A stretch of 6,141 bases of DNA, taken from the NCBI GenBank assembly GCA_021820645.1, contig JAKADJ010000144.1, forward strand, positions 1-6,141, given 5' to 3'. Source of the stretch: Bacillota bacterium (GTDB lineage: Bacteria > Bacillota_E > Sulfobacillia > Sulfobacillales > Sulfobacillaceae). This document shows positions 4,830 through 6,141 of this stretch, in pieces; position 1 is the first letter of the stretch, and every line of letters starts with the position of its first letter. The notes beneath the pieces are model-generated. The model was not told the DNA's origin. It searched no databases and saw only the letters and a program-made list of their open reading frames with translations. A program made the translations under genes and the position numbers.

Positions 4830-5774
4830 TTAGGGCTGGCCGACCACCAGCTCCTCCTGCCTGAAATTCCGATCTAAAAACGCAATCATGCTTGCCACTA
4901 GTATACGCGACACGCTGACCGGATCGAAATGGCCCGCTTCTAGATGTCGGCTCACGTGCGCTCCTAGTAAATGTCGATCGGAAACCATTTCAACCAGGGA
5001 ATGGAGCGCCGATTGTTGGGTGGGTCCGGATATGGTAGCGACTTCCATCTCTTCGCCGACAATAGTCTTTCGACTGTGATCTGCCCGAAGCAGGCCGAGT
5101 TCCCCACCCAGTGCCAGCCATTTAACTAAACGCCGTTTGTTTCCGCGTAAGAGCTCCGCAAAAAGGACGCGGACCGGCTCCGGGTTTTCAATGCTGGGCA
5201 TGGTGGTATCATCCGGCATATAGTGCACCACCAGGTCGGCGTAGGCTTTTTGCGGTTCGATAAAGTGTTCCACATCAGAGCGGCGGCGTTCTATCTCTTT
5301 GAGCACTTCTTCCGGGGAATAGCCGCGCGCTCCCGAGTCCCGACGCACTTTCCATCGCACACGCAAATCATCATGGGTATCAAAGTAAATTCCGAGATCT
5401 AACGCATCACGTAGACGTGATAAGTAGAGACTGTGTAGCCCTTCGAGAATAATGAAGTCTCGTGGCACCACCTCTTCAAGGGGGCCAAACATCCCAGTAG
5501 CATGATCGTACGTCGGTTTGATGATCGCGTGGCCATGCCGAAGCGCCCACACATGGTCCACCAGGAGTCCGAGATTATTCGCCTTCCATGGGTTCAAAGC
5601 GGTGACCCCAATTAGATTCCGCTCTTTGCGATCCAGTGAGTGGTAGTCATCCAGGGGAAGAATCGTCACTCGCTCGGGGCCTAATATGTCGCGCAATGCC
5701 GCTGCATAGGTTGATTTCCCGGCCCCACTATCCCCCGAAATTCCGACCATCGTGACCCGCCGTTTGATCACCAT
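4830..5774 (-). CDS. prk: Phosphoribulokinase
   Basis: Phosphorylates ribulose-5-phosphate to ribulose-1,5-bisphosphate with ATP, the step that makes the Rubisco substrate. The product has 314 residues from the ATG at 5772-5774. Walker A is GDSGAGKS (14-21). LPLDDYHSLDRKER (39-52) carries the catalytic Asp, and GVTALNPWKANN (56-67), KPTYDHATG (86-94), FIILEGLHSLY (107-117) and PQKAYADLVV (174-183) match the plant/cyanobacterial-like class rather than the proteobacterial one. There is no cysteine in the protein; the P-loop position that is Cys in plant enzymes is Ala18, so thiol-disulfide control is not possible. Residues from about 222 on are unlike the PRK C-termini I know. An in-frame GTG at 5783 is less likely to be the start because the best ribosome binding site abuts it. 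First gene of prk-rpe-cbbX. A uridine-kinase-like role is the alternative, but the motifs and neighbours favour Prk. Confidence 0.93.
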   Translation of the reverse strand: MVIKRRVTMVGISGDSGAGKSTYAAALRDILGPERVTILPLDDYHSLDRKERNLIGVTALNPWKANNLGLLVDHVWALRHGHAIIKPTYDHATGMFGPLEEVVPRDFIILEGLHSLYLSRLRDALDLGIYFDTHDDLRVRWKVRRDSGARGYSPEEVLKEIERRRSDVEHFIEPQKAYADLVVHYMPDDTTMPSIENPEPVRVLFAELLRGNKRRLVKWLALGGELGLLRADHSRKTIVGEEMEVATISGPTQQSALHSLVEMVSDRHLLGAHVSRHLEAGHFDPVSVSRILVASMIAFLDRNFRQEELVVGQP

Positions 5775-6141
5775 TCGATTCACCCTCGTTTCTTCTCAAA
5801 GTTAACTATCCAGGCTATCCCTTGGGTTGGTCCCGGGTTTCCATTATTGTACGAATTGCGCATCTTAATAGGCCCGACTGGCCTCCAATAGCCAAAAGCT
5901 TCGGGCGAACGGTAGATTCTCTTGTCTCAATACATGGCTAGAGGATCTGGCGCGAGGGAGCGGTCCGGATGCCTCCCGGGAGAAAGCTCGGTCCCTCGGC
6001 ACACACCAAGTCGGCCACAGCGGCCGGCCTCAACAACCCCAAAACCGGCTCACACACGCAATCCGAGTTCATGCCTGGGTGACATTCATTGCGTCACGTC
6101 ATCGCAACATATCTTGAAGGCAAGCGTATGCGTTATTGCGG
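5775..6141. other. Region upstream of prk; no gene recognised
   Basis: About 365 bp without an identifiable product. On the minus strand one frame is open from an ATG near 6072 to a TAG at 5938-5940. The same frame reopens to a TAG at 5815-5817 with a protein-like end (KLLAIGGQSGLLRCAIRTI). A second minus frame is open over about 55 codons to a TAA at 5866-5868. On plus a frame opens at 5934 and runs off the edge, rich in Ser, Pro and Arg. None has a ribosome binding site or a family I know. CTCCCGGGAG (5973-5982) is a perfect palindrome, and CGAGGGA (5953-5959) with TCCCTCG (5992-5998) forms an inverted pair. A TACAAT box (complement of about 5847-5852) could be a -10 for prk, but no -35 accompanies it. 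The promoter of the Calvin cassette may lie here or outside the window. Confidence 0.5.
5784..5787 (-). promoter_or_regulatory. Ribosome binding site of prk, favours the ATG start
   Basis: On the minus strand GAGG (within GAGGGTGA) lies 9 nt before the ATG at 5772-5774. The same bases directly abut the alternative GTG at 5781-5783, which leaves no spacing for that codon. Confidence 0.6.

Overview
The window reads as chromosomal DNA of a Gram-positive, probably thermoacidophilic, autotrophic member of the Firmicutes; a Sulfobacillus-like organism is the best guess. The grounds are strong AGGAGG-type ribosome binding sites, a sigma-A promoter with extended -10, a 49-residue zinc-binding L33, and Calvin-cycle genes that include the red-type Rubisco activase CbbX. 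The taxon is inferred from gene content, not from a search. Every gene I can support is on the minus strand, so the order of transcription runs from high to low coordinates.

Right part (about 5774 down to 3224): a tight three-gene carbon-fixation cassette, prk - rpe - cbbX. The intergenic gaps are 16 and 18 nt, and the downstream gene's ribosome binding site lies inside each gap. Rpe makes ribulose-5-phosphate, Prk phosphorylates it to ribulose-1,5-bisphosphate, and CbbX rescues Rubisco inhibited by sugar phosphates. Rubisco itself is not in the window. Upstream of prk (5775-6141) I recognise no gene.

Middle (3086 down to 783): a ribosomal/transcription operon, rpmG - secE - nusG - rplK - rplA. 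It is preceded by a near-consensus promoter (TTGACA-17-TAGAAT) and closed by a strong hairpin-plus-T-run terminator directly after rplA. I see no terminator between cbbX and this promoter, so readthrough from the Calvin genes is possible. nusG and rplK start with GTG and rplA with TTG, so starts placed at other codons would be wrong.

Left part (782 down to 1): the rplJ-rplL genes that usually follow rplA are absent. Instead there is about 670 bp with no recognisable gene but some inverted repeats and short open frames. It ends at the first 36 codons of a D-alanine--D-alanine ligase gene (ddl) that runs off the left edge.

No mobile element, CRISPR array, tRNA or rRNA was seen, and the gene content is mostly housekeeping. 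The less ordinary points are the cysteine-free Prk with an unfamiliar C-terminal region, the juxtaposition of Calvin-cycle and ribosomal operons, and the structured, unassigned stretch upstream of ddl.
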